Assembly (NCBI GenBank): GCA_014529385.2
Contig: CM043971.1
Span: 32,943,209 to 33,003,208 of the forward strand
DNA from: Adiantum capillus-veneris
Taxonomy: Eukaryota; Streptophyta; Polypodiopsida; Polypodiales; Pteridaceae
Length of the DNA: 60,000 bases
Direction: 5' to 3'
This document shows positions 10,753 through 22,239 of the stretch, piece after piece (positions within the stretch are counted from its first letter, which is position 1; each line of letters starts with the position of its first letter). The notes beneath the pieces are model-generated. The model had not been told where the DNA came from. It did not search any database and saw nothing but the letters and a program-made list of their open reading frames with translations. Position numbers and translations under genes: made by a program.

Positions 10753-10764
10753 TGGTATCAGAGC
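10753..10764 (+). promoter_or_regulatory. Primer binding site of element D (initiator tRNA-Met)
   Basis: TGGTATCAGAGC, complementary to the 3' end of plant initiator tRNA-Met, starts two bases after the LTR end. The 400 bp from here to the gag ATG at 11166 form an untranslated leader in which I see nothing else. Confidence 0.85.
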
Positions 10765-11195
10765 ATTAGGTTTCTCTTTTCTTGCTTAAGAAGAGAGGTC
10801 CTTAAGTAGCCTATTAATGGTTGATTTTGTTAATTATATTAGGGTAAGTGGGATTGGGATCTATTATCAATTTTGTTGAGCCCACTATGTGGGATATGGT
10901 GCACACCTCGGGAGCTTTGCTCTTAATAATGGAGTCTTTTTAGACTTGCCTACGGCTTTACCATTATTGAGCCATAAGAAGTCTGAAAGGAGCTATCCCT
11001 CGACAACTTCGCTATGTTAGACTCACTCCACTACTCTCTATAATTAACCAATTCGAGTCGTGGATGTAGATACTTAAGTGCCTATTTTCAAAGGCTAAGA
11101 GGAGTAGCAACTAAGGTTTTGAATTGCCAAAGCATACACTAAGTAAACACATAAGATCAATTAACATGGCTAACAATAACCAAGAGAGTAGAATG

Positions 11196-11385
11196 TGTTG
11201 GGGTATAGGCGCCTGTGCATTGCCCGGTCGCCTAGAGTTTAGGCGCCCACTAACTTGTATACCTTATACATAGCATAAGTGTATAGGGGACTGCTCACTC
11301 TTTGAGTCTCCCCACCCATATCTGTGTGTCGTGTGTCTCCTTCTCTCTCTCATTCTCCGTCTGTGGTGCTCTCCGATCCCCTTCA
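11196..11385 (+). repeat. 5' LTR of element F
   Basis: 190 bp, TG...CA. It differs from the 3' LTR by substitutions and by a gap around 11240-11255, so the insertion is not recent. Confidence 0.9.
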
Positions 11386-11387
11386 AT

Positions 11388-11399
11388 TGGTATCAGAGT
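11388..11399 (+). promoter_or_regulatory. Primer binding site of element F (initiator tRNA-Met)
   Basis: TGGTATCAGAGT, two bases after the LTR, complementary to initiator tRNA-Met except the last base. Confidence 0.8.
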
Positions 11400-13148
11400 G
11401 ATAGGTGTGAGAGCGTAGATGGACGGCTTCGCGATGAACTCGTCGGGCTATGGCGGAGAGGTCACAGATCTGAGCAAAGAAAGAGAGGAGGCTTGTGGAC
11501 AGCCATACAGAGGCTTGCAGGAGAGCTCTCAGGAGCTTCCTAGTGCTCACAGATTAGTCCATAGTTCCTCTACAGATCAGCCCACTGTGTACAACATTTT
11601 CCCTCTTCTCGGCAAGCTTTGCAACAGCTACATCGGCGACAGATCGGAGCTTGGAGCTTCCATAGACATGGAAGCATTGTGAGATTGATGCATTCAGCTC
11701 ATGCATCGAGGTGGGAAGTGAGTTTGAGCCTTTCTATGATCTCAAAGAAGCACAGAAGAAAGTCGTTCAGTTTTTGACAGTTTGACAATAGTCTACTGTT
11801 TTGCTCATAACTTGAGCTACAAAGCTCCGATTCCAAAAAAATTGGTTCAAAATGGAGCTGGCTTCAAGCTTTACGACTTTGTAGAAGGAATCATTTTTTG
11901 ATTCGGAGTGCAGGTGGGTCTGAAATTAAAAACACAGAGACTGTTTTTTGGGACAATTTTGAGCTCTGTTGTTTTCTTTGCTACAGACAGCTTACCCGTG
12001 CACACTGCATGTAGCAGGCACATATGAGGTGTTACAAGATCGGGTTTGACTCCCAGGTACAGGTTGAGTCTCGTACTCCCACAGGTATTGCCAGTTGCAA
12101 TTGAGTGGTTCTTCTGCAGTGTTGTGGCTTGCATACATGGTCTTTGAGCGGGTAATGCTCTATGTATGCTTATGTGGTGAGCAGTAGATCTTGTGAGCAA
12201 GTGCAGAGGTTGGTTGTGGATGATATGTATGGTCATCTATGGTACTCTTTGTGAGCATTTGTTGGACACAGGTTTGCAGAGCTTATGCATGTATGTTGAG
12301 TGTAGTTTGATGCGCATTGATTGCTCATTGTATTGAGCTTGCAAGACAATGGTTATTTTGTGTTGATAGCCATTGTGCATCAAAACTCTGGCAAAATTCT
12401 CTCAGGAGTTTTATGCGCATCATTTATGCGATCTAGTTAGAGATTGCGGATTGCACTCAGCATTTGCGTGCGGTGTTCTCTGTAGGTGGGAGATTTGTGC
12501 GTGTGTATGCATTGATACTGCACAGTGTGGGCTTGGTGATTAGGTCACGGTTTGACAGGCGTACAATTATCTTGGCACACTCACAGGAGTGAATATTGTG
12601 ATGTATGCTTGTGTGGCTACGAGCTAGGTAGCCGGATTCGAGCACTAATGGCTTGAGATTTTTCAGCAAGTTTCAGCTACATGTTTACAAGTTATAGGCA
12701 GGTTTGAGGGCTTATTTGGGCATTTTCAGCCATTGTTTCCTCTTTGCAGGTGTCCATGTATGGCTCAGTTGTAGGCTGACCTGGGACACGTTTGTGACTT
12801 GTTTATGCAGTTGTTTAAGAGCTGAATTTTGGGGCTGTTTTGGGGTTGATTTGCAGCCATATTTTATAGCCATACAGTAGCTTGGTTTACTTTACAGGAG
12901 CCTCATACACTTGGCATTTGGGATTTGCATCATTGCCATTTGTGGAGCACAGTGTGGTTACACTACTGCCAGAGATTTTATGCGTGGATTCGCATGAGCA
13001 TTGTAGGTGATGGTGAGCTCTTTTTCAGAGAGTATTTTCTCATTCCAGGTTGCTTCTTTTGGATTAGTTGAGTGCATTTCATTGCTACCATACCTAGAGT
13101 AGAGTTACAACTCTTGGTTATTTTTGACATTCAATTATAATAGTCAAT
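11400..13148 (+). other. Long noncoding leader of element F
   Basis: 1.75 kb between the primer site and the first readable frame, rich in T and G, with no frame longer than about 120 codons on either strand. It shows no recognisable coding similarity, so the gag N-terminus normally found here is absent or beyond recognition. Confidence 0.6.
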
Positions 13149-14141
13149 ATGTGTGAGATTTTTGAGTCTAGGACATTGACTCATGAGAGACGGCGTTCTC
13201 GTTCGTGTCGACACTTGAGATGTTGGCATTGTGGTCACACATGGCACATTAGACGGCGCTGCTTTCGTCGTATGAGACAACGCATGAGACAGGCTAGTCT
13301 CAAGGATGCAGTAGATGCTATAGGCTCCGTTGACTTAACAATTGCAGGATTAGATACAGAGTATGAGTACCCTAGTGACAGTGAGGTCACATTTGCTTCC
13401 TGTATTACTCCTGATTTTTTGACGTCTGAGGATAGTGGACTTCTTTTGCAGTGGGTGCTAGATAGGGACGCTACTTTTCATGTCACTCCGTATCGTGACT
13501 GGTTCAGTACCTATTCTAGCAGAGTGCATGGTAGTGTGCGATTGGCATATGGGTCACTGCATGAGATTGCTTGTTCAGGAGATGTGAGACTGTCATTACC
13601 GAGCGGTGCATCGTACGTGCTCAGAGATGTGCGTCATGTGCCAGATTTGACGATGAGTTTGATTTCCGTTGGTCAGCTCAAGGATAGTGGATGTCGGGTA
13701 TCACTGCTTGAGCGATTTTGTGCATTGCATTTGGGTTCGCTAGTGATTGCGAGAGGTGCTAGAGTTGGCACATGGTACCCATTGCACGTAGTACTGGTGC
13801 GAGATGGTCGAGTCTCAATCTTGTTACAGCCATGCAGAGAGCAAGAGACCCGAACAATCTCTTTTGCTCATGGGTTGCAGGGTGCTTTGCATGGAGTGCA
13901 GAGTAGTGAGCTCGTTGTGCACACAGTTGGGGCACGACTTGAGCAGTCACACAGAGAGGTGATAGACTCAGACATGCATGCTTTGCTAGTGACTGAGCAA
14001 AGCAGAGAGTCAGTTGTGCGAGATACTCCTATGCAGGATAGACAGGTAGAGCGGTCTTGCTCTAGTGAGTCACGACAGGAGGACGTTGTGCAAGAGTCTA
14101 TGCATAAGGAGTTAGAGCATGAGAGCTCTAGTGAGTCATAG
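13149..14141 (+). pseudogene. Element F Gag zinc knuckle and protease block
   Basis: A 330-codon open frame. Residues about 24-37 form a zinc knuckle C-x2-C-x4-H-x4-C (CWHCGHTWHIRRRC) in an Arg-rich context. Residues about 100-190 correspond to a Copia protease and its following segment: WVLDRDATFHVTP, with Asp-Arg-Asp where Asp-Ser-Gly is expected, then RDVRHVPDLTMSLISVGQL. The tail is Ser/Glu/Gln-rich and unlike integrase. The frame is still open although the active site is lost. Confidence 0.75.
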
Positions 14142-14285
14142 CAGATTGAGTGGTCATGTTTGTAGTGGATGATTGCAGAGGAGGCTGAGATGTCAGTGAT
14201 TATGCAGTCATTCCTTTCTATGCTCGACAGTGAGCATGGGGATATAGTTGTGCAGGATATGTCTTCCAGCAGACACCTAGAGTAG

Positions 14286-14603
14286 TTGGTTTGCTCTGAG
14301 GTTGCACGACAGGTTGATGCGTATTTTGCGGACAGTCAAGAGATGCATGTGGCTGACATGCCTTGTCAGTCAGAGATGCCTATTTCCAGGGATATATATG
14401 TTGATGCATGCACCGTAGAGCTAGCAGGGCTCGCTAGCATTGCATCGGCATTCGGTGGTCTCATGTATAAGATGCTGATCTTGAGACTGGATATCGCATC
14501 TGCAGTGGGAGCATTTGCAGTTGGGGTTGTCACTCATTTGTTGACGGATGATGGCATAGTGCACGAGGGAGATATGCAGGTATTGCATACATACTTGCAG
14601 TAG
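14286..14603 (+). pseudogene. Element F remnant of RT/RNase H junction
   Basis: Near its end this frame aligns with the Copia block that reads SLMYAMIATRPDIAFAVGVV in element G: here FGGLMYKMLILRLDIASAVG, then LLTDDGIVHEGDMQVLHTYL for the next conserved block. Everything between the protease and this point has been deleted. Confidence 0.65.
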
Positions 14604-14761
14604 GTGTGCGGTACGTATGGTGGTGTATGGACTTACATGGGAGCAGGACAACCGGATGCACATGATCACAGCCAGCCAGTGGGCATTGGTTGAGAGCGGT
14701 TTTCTCTCGCCTTTTGTAGTCTTTAGACTAGGCTCCCTTGCTTAAAGACATAGTCGCCTTT

Positions 14762-14772
14762 AAGTGGGAGGT
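14762..14772 (+). promoter_or_regulatory. Polypurine tract of element F
   Basis: aagtgggaggt directly before the 3' LTR. The same run precedes the 3' LTR of element G (47465-47475). Confidence 0.75.
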
Positions 14773-14951
14773 TGTTGGGGTATAGGTGCCTGTGCCTTGC
14801 CCGGTCGCCCAGAGTCTGGGTTGTATAACTTATACATAACATAAGTGTATAGGGGGTTGCTCACTCTTTGAGTCTCCCCACCCATATCTGTGTGTCGTGT
14901 GTTTCCTTCTCTCTCTCACTCTCCGTCTGTGGTGCTCTCCGATCCCCTTCA
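14773..14951 (+). repeat. 3' LTR of element F
   Basis: 179 bp starting TGTTGGGGTATAGG and ending CCCCTTCA, followed by the duplicated GAATG. Confidence 0.9.
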
Positions 14952-16249
14952 GAATGAACATTGATAACTTTGATTTTGCGCATGAAGGTGCTAATGATGA
15001 TGCCCCCATGTTTGTTACTTATCTTGTTACTAGGTTGCAACAAGCTATGGGCAACCCCTCTTTGCAAGCCGAAGTTACTCAACAACTTCGTGCTTATGGT
15101 ATTTTCTTTCCTCTCAAAGAGGAGAAAGAGCTTAGGAGGCCTCTTGGTGAGACCCCCAAAAGAAGACTCTCTCCCATACGAGAGGAGGAATCCAAAGAAC
15201 GAGAAATTAATGACTCCCTAGGTTCCTCAAAAGATGTGGCTCCATGAAGATGGCATTCTAGACGATCGCCAACTCCTCCCAAGAGGAAATGGTTAACCCA
15301 TAGTCCTTCTCCTCGCCACTCTAAAAGGGAAGAGAGGAAACAAAGGAAGAAAAGGCAAGAAAGAGGTCACCCTCTTCTCCTTCTTCTTCACCTTCCTCCT
15401 CTACCGATGAAAGCTATGGCTATTCTCCTAGAGAATACAAGAGGGGAGGACATCACAAATCTTACCCTGCATGGCGAAGGTCACAAAAGTTAAAGAAGTT
15501 CAAAGAGGGAGGAAAGAGTATCTCTTTTCTCACCTATGATGGCACCTTCAGTGCTACCGACAAAGTATTGGCCTTCATCCAACAATTTGATGCGGCCTTT
15601 GGAGACGAGGGCTTCACGGAGTCCTCCAAGATACACCATGTAGCTATGCACTTCCAAAAATCGGCTCATCAATGATGGCTACCCTTTGTGGCAATGGCAA
15701 AGCCCCAAAGACATGGAAAACTCTACGAGTTTCCATCATGAAGCAATTCGTTGCAAGTGATGCAAAGGACAAAGTGCTTACCAAATGGTGAAGTTTAAAG
15801 CTTCTCTCTCATGAGTCTATCTACAAATATGTGGACAAGTTTGGGATATACATCTCAAGACTACTATCTTTCAAAAGATATACTTTGCCATGCAAAAGAA
15901 ACATTTTTGTGCGAGATTACCCAAAGAGATGGCCGAGTATGTCAACTCTCAACGGCCTAGTTCTATCACCAAAGTAATCCACCACACCATGTTTGCTTCT
16001 TAACACCATGTTTGCTTCACGCATCAATTTCCAACAAGGGGCTAGACGGAATGTCAAGCCCATGGAAAATAAAGACAAAAGTAATGCCAAGAGGAAAACC
16101 AATGCCCAAAATTTTTACCAAGGCTATTCCAACAACAACAATAATCGGTCCAAGGAGAAGGGAGTTTACAAAGGTAAATATAAGCTCTCTCCTAAAGAGC
16201 TAGAAGTTTTTTTTGTAAGGACCAAAAATGTTTTAAGTATGGGGAGCAA

Positions 16250-16748
16250 GGCTATGGTTATCGCTCTTGCCCCAAGAGTATTGCCCGCAATGCCTAGAGT
16301 CTCTATGTTTGAAGCTCCAAAAGAGGATGCTCATTGCCAAGGATTTCTCCTTTCCTATGCTTGGGGAAAGGTGCAAGAGCATGATGCCTTTATTTTGTTT
16401 GACCCTAGTTCACCTCACAAGTTCATATCCACGGAGTTAACCTTTAAGCTAGGCATACAAGCCCACAAGATGGGAGATGCATTGAAAGCCAATGGAGCTA
16501 TCAAGGGGCAAGACGTCTCAGTTACTTCTTTCATTGGAGAATTAAGGCTTCATGTCCAAAGTTATTTGGACAAAGAGGATTTCTTCATCTCCCCTCTCAA
16601 ACATGAGAATGTTATCGTTGGGGCACCATGGTTTAAGCGCATGGCTTCCAACATGAAGTTCCTTGAAAGGAGAATCTACTTCACCTACAGGGAAAAGAGC
16701 ATGTACATAGATACTAATGAGTTGGGGAACACCATATCCCTGCAATAA
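16250..16748 (+). pseudogene. Element D protease region
   Basis: The frame contains a retropepsin-like domain. LFDPSSPHKFIS stands at the active-site position, where a DSG-type triplet is expected, and VIVGAPW at 16612-16632 is the conserved hydrophobic-Gly element. The active-site triplet is therefore changed. The frame ends at a TAA at 16746-16748 just before RT. Confidence 0.7.
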
Positions 16749-18152
16749 AGGGAATCAAGAGGAATTAGAGTTGTCTAATTTTCAAAAAGGATTCCAAGAT
16801 GTTTTCATTGATGGCATCCCTAGTGAGCTATCTCTAAAATGAGGGATGATGACCATGCAATTGAGCTCTTATCAAGAAGCTCACCGCCTAACAAGCCTCC
16901 TTATTGAGTTTCACAAGCTCAACAAGAGGAGATCATGAGGCAAGTGCATGAATTCGTTTATAAAAAAAAAAAGGCGAATAGTGAGGTCTAGCTCCTCTTT
17001 ATTTCGTTCACCATTGCTTTTAGTGCAAAAGAAAGACAACACATATCACATGTGTGTCGACTATAGAGCACTAAATAAGATCACTATCAAAAATAGATTT
17101 CCTGTGCCACGGGTAGAAAATCTATTTGATAATTTACAAGTTTTGGCCTGACAAATGCTCTAGACGCATTCAAACTCATGATGGACAAAAATCTTCAGGA
17201 CATCTAAATTCGTTTGAACAGTACAAGCAACACCTCCAGTTAACCTTTCAAGTTGTGAGAGAGAATAAGCTTTTCATTAATCAAAAGAAAAGTGATTTTT
17301 TTCTACAAGAGATTCAATACTTAGGTCACATTATCTCTAAAGATGGCACCCGTATGGATGCAACAAAGTTAGAGGTAATAAAAAGATGGCCTAATCCAAG
17401 GAATCTACAAGAGGTACGAGGCTTTGTAGGTATGTGTGCCCATTACATGACTTAACAAAAAAAAGAATGTTAAGTATTCATGGACTACAAAAGTGCAAGA
17501 AGCTTTTGAGAAGTTTATCTCTCAACGTGTGTTCACACTACTAGATCTCTCAAAGCCATTTGAGGTCCAATCTGATGCTTGTGGTGATTGCCTTGGAGCT
17601 ATTTTTCTTCAAGAAGGGAATGCCATAGCATATGAGAGTCAAAGACTCAACTTCAATAAGTGAGTATTGGCAAATACAAAAAAAACTATTAGCTATTCTA
17701 TATGCCCTAAAAACATGGAAACACTATCTCTTGGGGACTCCATTCATCCTACGAATGGATCACAAAGCTTCAAGAACTTCATGACGCAAACCAAGCTCCC
17801 CGACAAAAAAATGAGGTAGGCAAAATTTCTTTTGCAATTTAAATTTCATATTGCTCACATTGTTGGCAAGCACAATCAAGTGGTCGACGCACTTTCACAA
17901 CGACCAAGGGTAAATGTGGTGTCTATAGCAACTCACAATGATCTATCTTTTATGATAGATGAGTATGCTACTGACCAAGACTTTAAGTATGTAATTACAG
18001 CCTTTGCAAAAGAAAAGAAACAAGAACCATTCACCTTAAAGGATGGTTATCTTCCAAACGGCAATAGGCTATGTGTTAATCACCCATATAATACGAAAGT
18101 CATGTATGAATCCCATACTTCTCCTTATCCGGGGCAAAGAGGGATTCCATAG
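16749..18152 (+). pseudogene. Element D reverse transcriptase and RNase H, with internal deletions
   Basis: RT fingers are visible at 16948-17151 (SPLLLVQKKDNTYHMCVDYRALNKITIKN in part). The palm then loses sequence: FDNLQ runs directly into the FGLTNA-like region near 17148. The segment that would hold the Y-x-D-D catalytic motif is missing before the thumb (QYLGHIISKDG, 17310). RNase H follows with KPFEVQSDAC and GAIFLQEG, and its end at HIVGKHNQVVDALS (17850-17895). Several shifts and stops are present. The reversed element E carries a better copy of the RNase H. Confidence 0.8.
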
Positions 18153-19260
18153 TCTACTCTTCGAGGATTAGAAATGTATTTTTGTTGGTTTACCATGAAA
18201 AGTAAACATACAAGAGTATGTTTCAAAATGCGTGGTATACCAAAAGTTGAAAATTGATCGAGGGAAGCAACTTGGATTGTTTCTGTTGACAGACTTAACA
18301 AGAAAACACACTCTATGCTTGTCAAAAAGACTATTAAGGCACATCAAATGGCAACCCTCTTCAGATCTCAAATTTTCAAGAATCATGGATTTCCAACATC
18401 TATAGTGTCAGACAAAGATCCTAGAATGACCAATAATTTCTAGAAGGGTCTCTTTTGGAATCTAAGAAGTAGATTAAATTTCTCTTTCGGCCTATCATCC
18501 ACAAACGGATGACCAAAGTGAAATAACTAAGCTAATGATCCTTGAATCTACTAAAAGCCTATGTCATGGAAGTAGATCAATGTTCTCAATGATAGAAGTA
18601 CCTACCTCTTATAGAGGATACGTACAATGACATTGTACACACTTCTATGGGGAAAGCACCTTTTGAGGTTAAAGAGGGAATATCCAAAAGTCCCTCGCTA
18701 CTTCAATTACAGGGGAAGATCTTCGCTGCTGATGAATATAGCTGAGACCTACAAGAATCTTTTTCAAAAATTAAAGGGGCTATATACATCTCACGGGAAA
18801 GGCAAAAAGGGCCTTAGCCTTTAAGGAAAATGACTGGGTCTTGCTAAAGTTTCTCAAGGCTCATCTGAGGCATACTATGGGCAAGAGTCCTACGGACCAC
18901 CAAGAGTATGATGCTAAACTAGGAAAAAGATACTATGGTCCTTAAAATTCTTAAGCCATTCAATGATATGGCTTATCAAATTGAAGTCGCCCAACCATTG
19001 GCTCATGCACCATGTTTTCCATGAGAACCTACATAAGCCTTACAAAGAAGCACCATCAAAAGAAGCAATAGTTGTTGCAGACCCTCCAAAAATCAAAGAT
19101 CAAGAAGTACTTCAACCTGAGTCCATCCTATGCCATGAAGACAAGGTATTAAGAAACGGTAAGATTATCTCGCGATATCTTATTAAGTTTAAGAATTATT
19201 CTTTTAAAGATGCTAGATGAATGCAAAGAACCTAGCTTAAGGATAATATGAACCTTGTCA
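18153..19260 (+). pseudogene. Element D integrase and chromodomain
   Basis: The integrase core is broken. A catalytic-Asp block (VSDKDPRM) is readable near 18405-18430, and the C-terminal part at 18900-19040 includes LAHAPCFPxxxLHKPYK-like sequence. The last readable block, 19120-19220, is a chromodomain-type module: PESILCHEDKVLRNGK followed by a RYLIKFKNYSFKDA block, matching the YLVKWKGY-type core. This places D among chromoviruses, whose chromodomain is thought to guide insertion to particular chromatin. Confidence 0.75.
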
Positions 19261-19625
19261 ATGCTTACAATGTTGCACTAGAGTAAGCATATGAAAATGC
19301 ATTTTAAATGGAAAATGTTTGTCTTATAAGACTAGTTCTCTTTTATTGTGCACAAATTTAAAAGTATGCATGCTTAGAATCATGTTTGTGGTGATGACAT
19401 CTCCCAAACACCAAGTAGAACTTGTCACTCTACTTTGGAAGTATGATATGGACTAAAGAGCATACATGCTTGCGGCAGCTACGTCTCCCAAGCACCAAAT
19501 GGACCAGTCATGATGTCGTAGGGTAAAAAGGGATCCTCTACCCGCTAAGAAACATGGACTAATGACTAGGCTTTATCTTATCTACCTCATAGTTGAGGAC
19601 GACTATGATTTCAAGAGAGAGGTAA
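19261..19625 (+). other. Element D 3' untranslated region with polypurine tract
   Basis: Noncoding. Two imperfect copies of a segment mentioning catctcccaaacacc and cgtctcccaagcacc lie at about 19375-19500. A purine run (caagagagaggtaa) at 19612-19625 precedes the LTR start and is the likely polypurine tract. E has the same arrangement reversed near 31828-31845. Confidence 0.6.
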
Positions 19626-21394
19626 TGTCATAAAATATAATATCTAACTTTACCAAATGATTTTCTCATATTAAACTGATCATTTAATGTGGGAGAATAA
19701 ACGGGAACAGGAGTTAGAATAGAGACATGTGCTTTTAGACCTGTCTCAACACGGGACCAAAAGGAGAGATGGTTGCATCTCAATAGGGATCCAAAAGGAG
19801 ATGGTCTATCAAAGATCAATGTGCAATAAGTGCTTCTAAACTTACCTCAGCAAGGGACCAAGAGGAGAGATGGTTACATCTCAATAGGGGTCCAAAAGGA
19901 GGTCATCTATCAAAGAGCAATGTGCAACTAATGAAGCTTAAAAGACCTCAGGGTTAGCTTCATTAAAGACCTCCAATGGTTAGTGTTAAAAGTCCTTTGA
20001 CCTTAAGCAAGCTAGGGCTGAGCTTGAGGTGGGAACCCCACCTAAACTTAAGCAATCTAGGGTTGTGCTTGAGGTGGGTTGAGGGTGGGAACCTTAGGCA
20101 AGCTAGGGTTGTGCTTGAGGTGGGAACTCGACCTAAACTTAAGCAAGCTAGGGTTGTGCCTGATGTGGGAACCCAACCTAAAGTTAAGCAAGCTAAGGCT
20201 GTGCTTGAGGTGGGAACCCCACTTAAGGTGCTTGTCATGCTTGATGATTAAGGTACTTGAGATACTTGTCACATTTAATGAGAAAGTTGCTTGAGAAGCT
20301 TCCTATGCATGGGGGGTAAGATTCTTGAGTCAAAAAGAGAACCTACTCACTTAATGAGGAAGTTGCTCGAAAAACTTTCTATGCATAAAAATCTCAAAGT
20401 TAGGGGAATTCTAAAAGAGCACATGGGACACATGTCAGACTCTCACTAAGCTTAACCACATGGTGTGCTTGAATGCTATTGGTTGGGCTAAAGAGGGGTC
20501 CAATGAGATTCTACTTCCATCTAACAAATATCTAGATATTTTCAAGCTCTCTCTCTCTAAGGGGTAAGGAGGACACATATGCTTGACTGCATGCTGGATG
20601 TGATTGGCTAAGGGGAGAGGGGTCCAATAAGCTTGTAGCAAGTAGAATTTTTGCCCAAAGCAAGCAAGGGGGGTGCTAGGGGGATATACTCCACACACAC
20701 ACTCATTTGCAAGGCTATTCTCACTTGGTGAAAGTTGAGGAACACCACCTCCTTCTCCAAGCTTGTGAGAGTGAAAGCCTACACCAACACTCTTGGCTAT
20801 GGAATGCAAATCCAACCAAGAGCTATGCTTCAATGCTTAAGCTTGCCATATTCTCCATCTTCATTACTATGCTATTATATATGCTAGCAAGAAGAGTAAT
20901 GATAAGTGAGGAACTATTTCTTTCTCCTATGGAATGTTTCTTCTTCCACTTCCCTATCCTCATTCCCCGCTAGCTCTCTCCACCTTGGAAGGTGTTTGAG
21001 GCCTTGGGACTGAGGCTTGGGATAGTTAATGATTTCTTCAAGTTTATGTTATGTTTGTGATGCATGAAGCTTTCCATCTTATTTGTATCACCTAGGTTAC
21101 AAGGAACACAAAGATTATATTGTACCAAGTCTCTCTTGATGGGAGAAACTATAATAAAAATGCCTATTGGAGGGGGGACCGGCTCCAGATGAATCTAGTC
21201 CTAAACTATTGTCATGTTCTCTAAACTCTCTCTCTTGCCAAAGTATTGTGCATGCCAAGTTAACTAGGTACCATGTTTATGTTGCTACAATCACTTAAGT
21301 TCACCTGCTATGCTCACAAAGTAATCTCTCAAAAGTGCTTCACCTAATTTCCTAATTCCGCTATTCTCAAAGTTCATAGGCCATTTCCATTACA
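19626..21394 (+). repeat. 3' LTR of element D
   Basis: Starts TGTCATAAAATATAA after the polypurine tract and ends CATTACA; length 1769 bp. Its right 500 bp match the 5' LTR remnant at 10254-10751. The first part holds internal repeats: two copies of about 100 bp (19740-19930) and a minisatellite (about 19995-20230). The five bases after it, CGCAG, are the predicted target duplication in C. Confidence 0.8.
19995..20230 (+). repeat. Minisatellite of about 45-bp units in D LTR
   Basis: About five imperfect head-to-tail units with the core caagctagggttgtgcttga followed by ggtgggaacc. The matching place in the reversed element E (31535-31580) has one to two units, so the array expanded within this family. 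Confidence 0.8.
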
Positions 21395-21866
21395 CGCAGG
21401 ATGTCGTTTGGTTTAGTGAATGCCTAGGCCACCTTCCAAGACTGGATGAATAGGGTGTTTGGTCCCTACTTGGGCAGGTTCATTAGAGTTTTCATGGATG
21501 ACATTGAATGTTATAGCTCAAGGTCGGATCATTTGTCAAAGCTCCGGCTATGTTTTCAAAGGCTAGATGAAGAAGGAGGTCAGTTAAACCCTAAGAAGTT
21601 CAATCTAGCACAACCTCGAGCGCAGTTGCTAGGTCATGTGGTGTCACAAAAGGGAATTGAGGCAGATCCAGAAAAGTTCAAGGCACTAGTCTTGATGGAG
21701 CCTCCCTCTAGTGCGCAAGGTTTGGCCTCCTTTGTACATAAGCTAAAGTAATTGTCATGTTTTTTTTGGATGCTGTCACAGTATGTGTATCCTCTCCAAA
21801 AGAGGAATCAGTAGATGCATGGCTTTGAATGGGATAAAAATGCTCAAGAAGCTTTTGACAGAGTGA
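21395..21866 (+). pseudogene. Element C reverse transcriptase, left piece (Tat-like Ty3)
   Basis: Starts in RT with RRMSFGLVNA, then a TAG where CAG is likely, then ATFQDWMNRVFGPYLGRF. The catalytic block VFMDDIE lies at about 21488-21510 and is intact. The thumb and connection follow (LLGHVVSQKGIEADPEKF), and the piece ends in AFDRVK. Reading resumes in frame at 37490 with KFVS, so C was continuous across this point before the 15.6-kb insert arrived. The RT N-terminal half lies beyond D, outside the window. Confidence 0.85.
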
Positions 21867-22219
21867 AACCTAAAATTTACTCATTCTCTCATTTGTGCAA
21901 TTGAAGAGTGCTCTTGCTCCATCTCCATCTTCTTCTTCTCCATCTCCTTGTTGTGTGTGTATGCGTGAGAGAGAGAGAGAGAGAGAGTGCGATCGAACAT
22001 TGCGACAACGGCACGACAACGGTGAAGCGGTTGAGCGCGCCGTAACGACGTCTCCTTCTTTGCGGCGTGGAATCCTCCACGAGATGAAGCATAGTGACAC
22101 ACCAACGCCATCTTTGAGCTTACTAGTTTAGGCTTGTTGTGTGCTTGGAGCCATTTGTGGCTCGCACATGGTGTATCGGCAAGTTCCTTCCATTGACACG
22201 TGCGACATACGTGCACATT
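21867..22219 (+). repeat. 5' LTR of element B, second part
   Basis: Aligns with 29966-30340 of the complete LTR, ending GTGCACA (22212-22218). It starts about 20 bp after the position of the TATA box, so it covers the presumed transcribed R and U5 parts. The missing first part is at 37273-37489. Confidence 0.85.
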
Positions 22220-22221
22220 TT

Positions 22222-22239
22222 TGGCGCCGTTGCCGGGGA
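22222..22239 (+). promoter_or_regulatory. Primer binding site of element B (tRNA-Asp)
   Basis: TGGCGCCGTTGCCGGGGA, complementary to the 3' end of plant tRNA-Asp. This primer is typical of the Athila/Tat branch and gives the lineage of A and B. Confidence 0.9.

Larger units (their letters stand above)
11196..14951 (+). mobile_element. Element F: internally deleted Ty1/Copia element with intact target duplication
   Basis: LTRs at 11196-11385 and 14773-14951 start TGTTGGGGTATAGG and end CCCCTTCA. They are flanked by the perfect 5-bp duplication GAATG (11191-11195 and 14952-14956). The 3.4-kb interior has only a Gag knuckle/protease block and a scrap of RNase H. Integrase and RT are gone, so it would need enzymes from another element. 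It sits 30 bp into D's gag. Confidence 0.9.
11166..16250 (+). pseudogene. Element D gag, split by Copia element F
   Basis: The ATG at 11166 begins MANNNQESRM. The frame is cut at 11195 by element F and resumes after the duplicated GAATG at 14957 with NIDNFDFAHEGANDDAP. Gag then runs through charged Arg/Glu/Ser stretches with several frameshifts, including the QQFDAAFGDEGF block near 15580. It ends in a zinc knuckle near 16220-16262 in which one Cys and the His are both replaced by Tyr (CFKYGEQGYGYRSC). There are frameshifts near 15250, 15670 and 15900, so this copy cannot make a normal Gag. Confidence 0.75.
10254..21394 (+). mobile_element. Element D: chromodomain Ty3/Gypsy (chromovirus) with nested insertions
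   Basis: It is made of a partial 5' LTR (10254-10751), an initiator tRNA-Met primer site, gag, protease, RT, RNase H, integrase with a chromodomain, and a 1.77-kb 3' LTR (19626-21394). Element A interrupts the 5' LTR and Copia element F interrupts gag after its tenth codon. D itself lies in the RT of element C: the base after its 3' LTR begins C coding sequence. A reversed relative (E) lies at 31320-34240. Confidence 0.85.
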
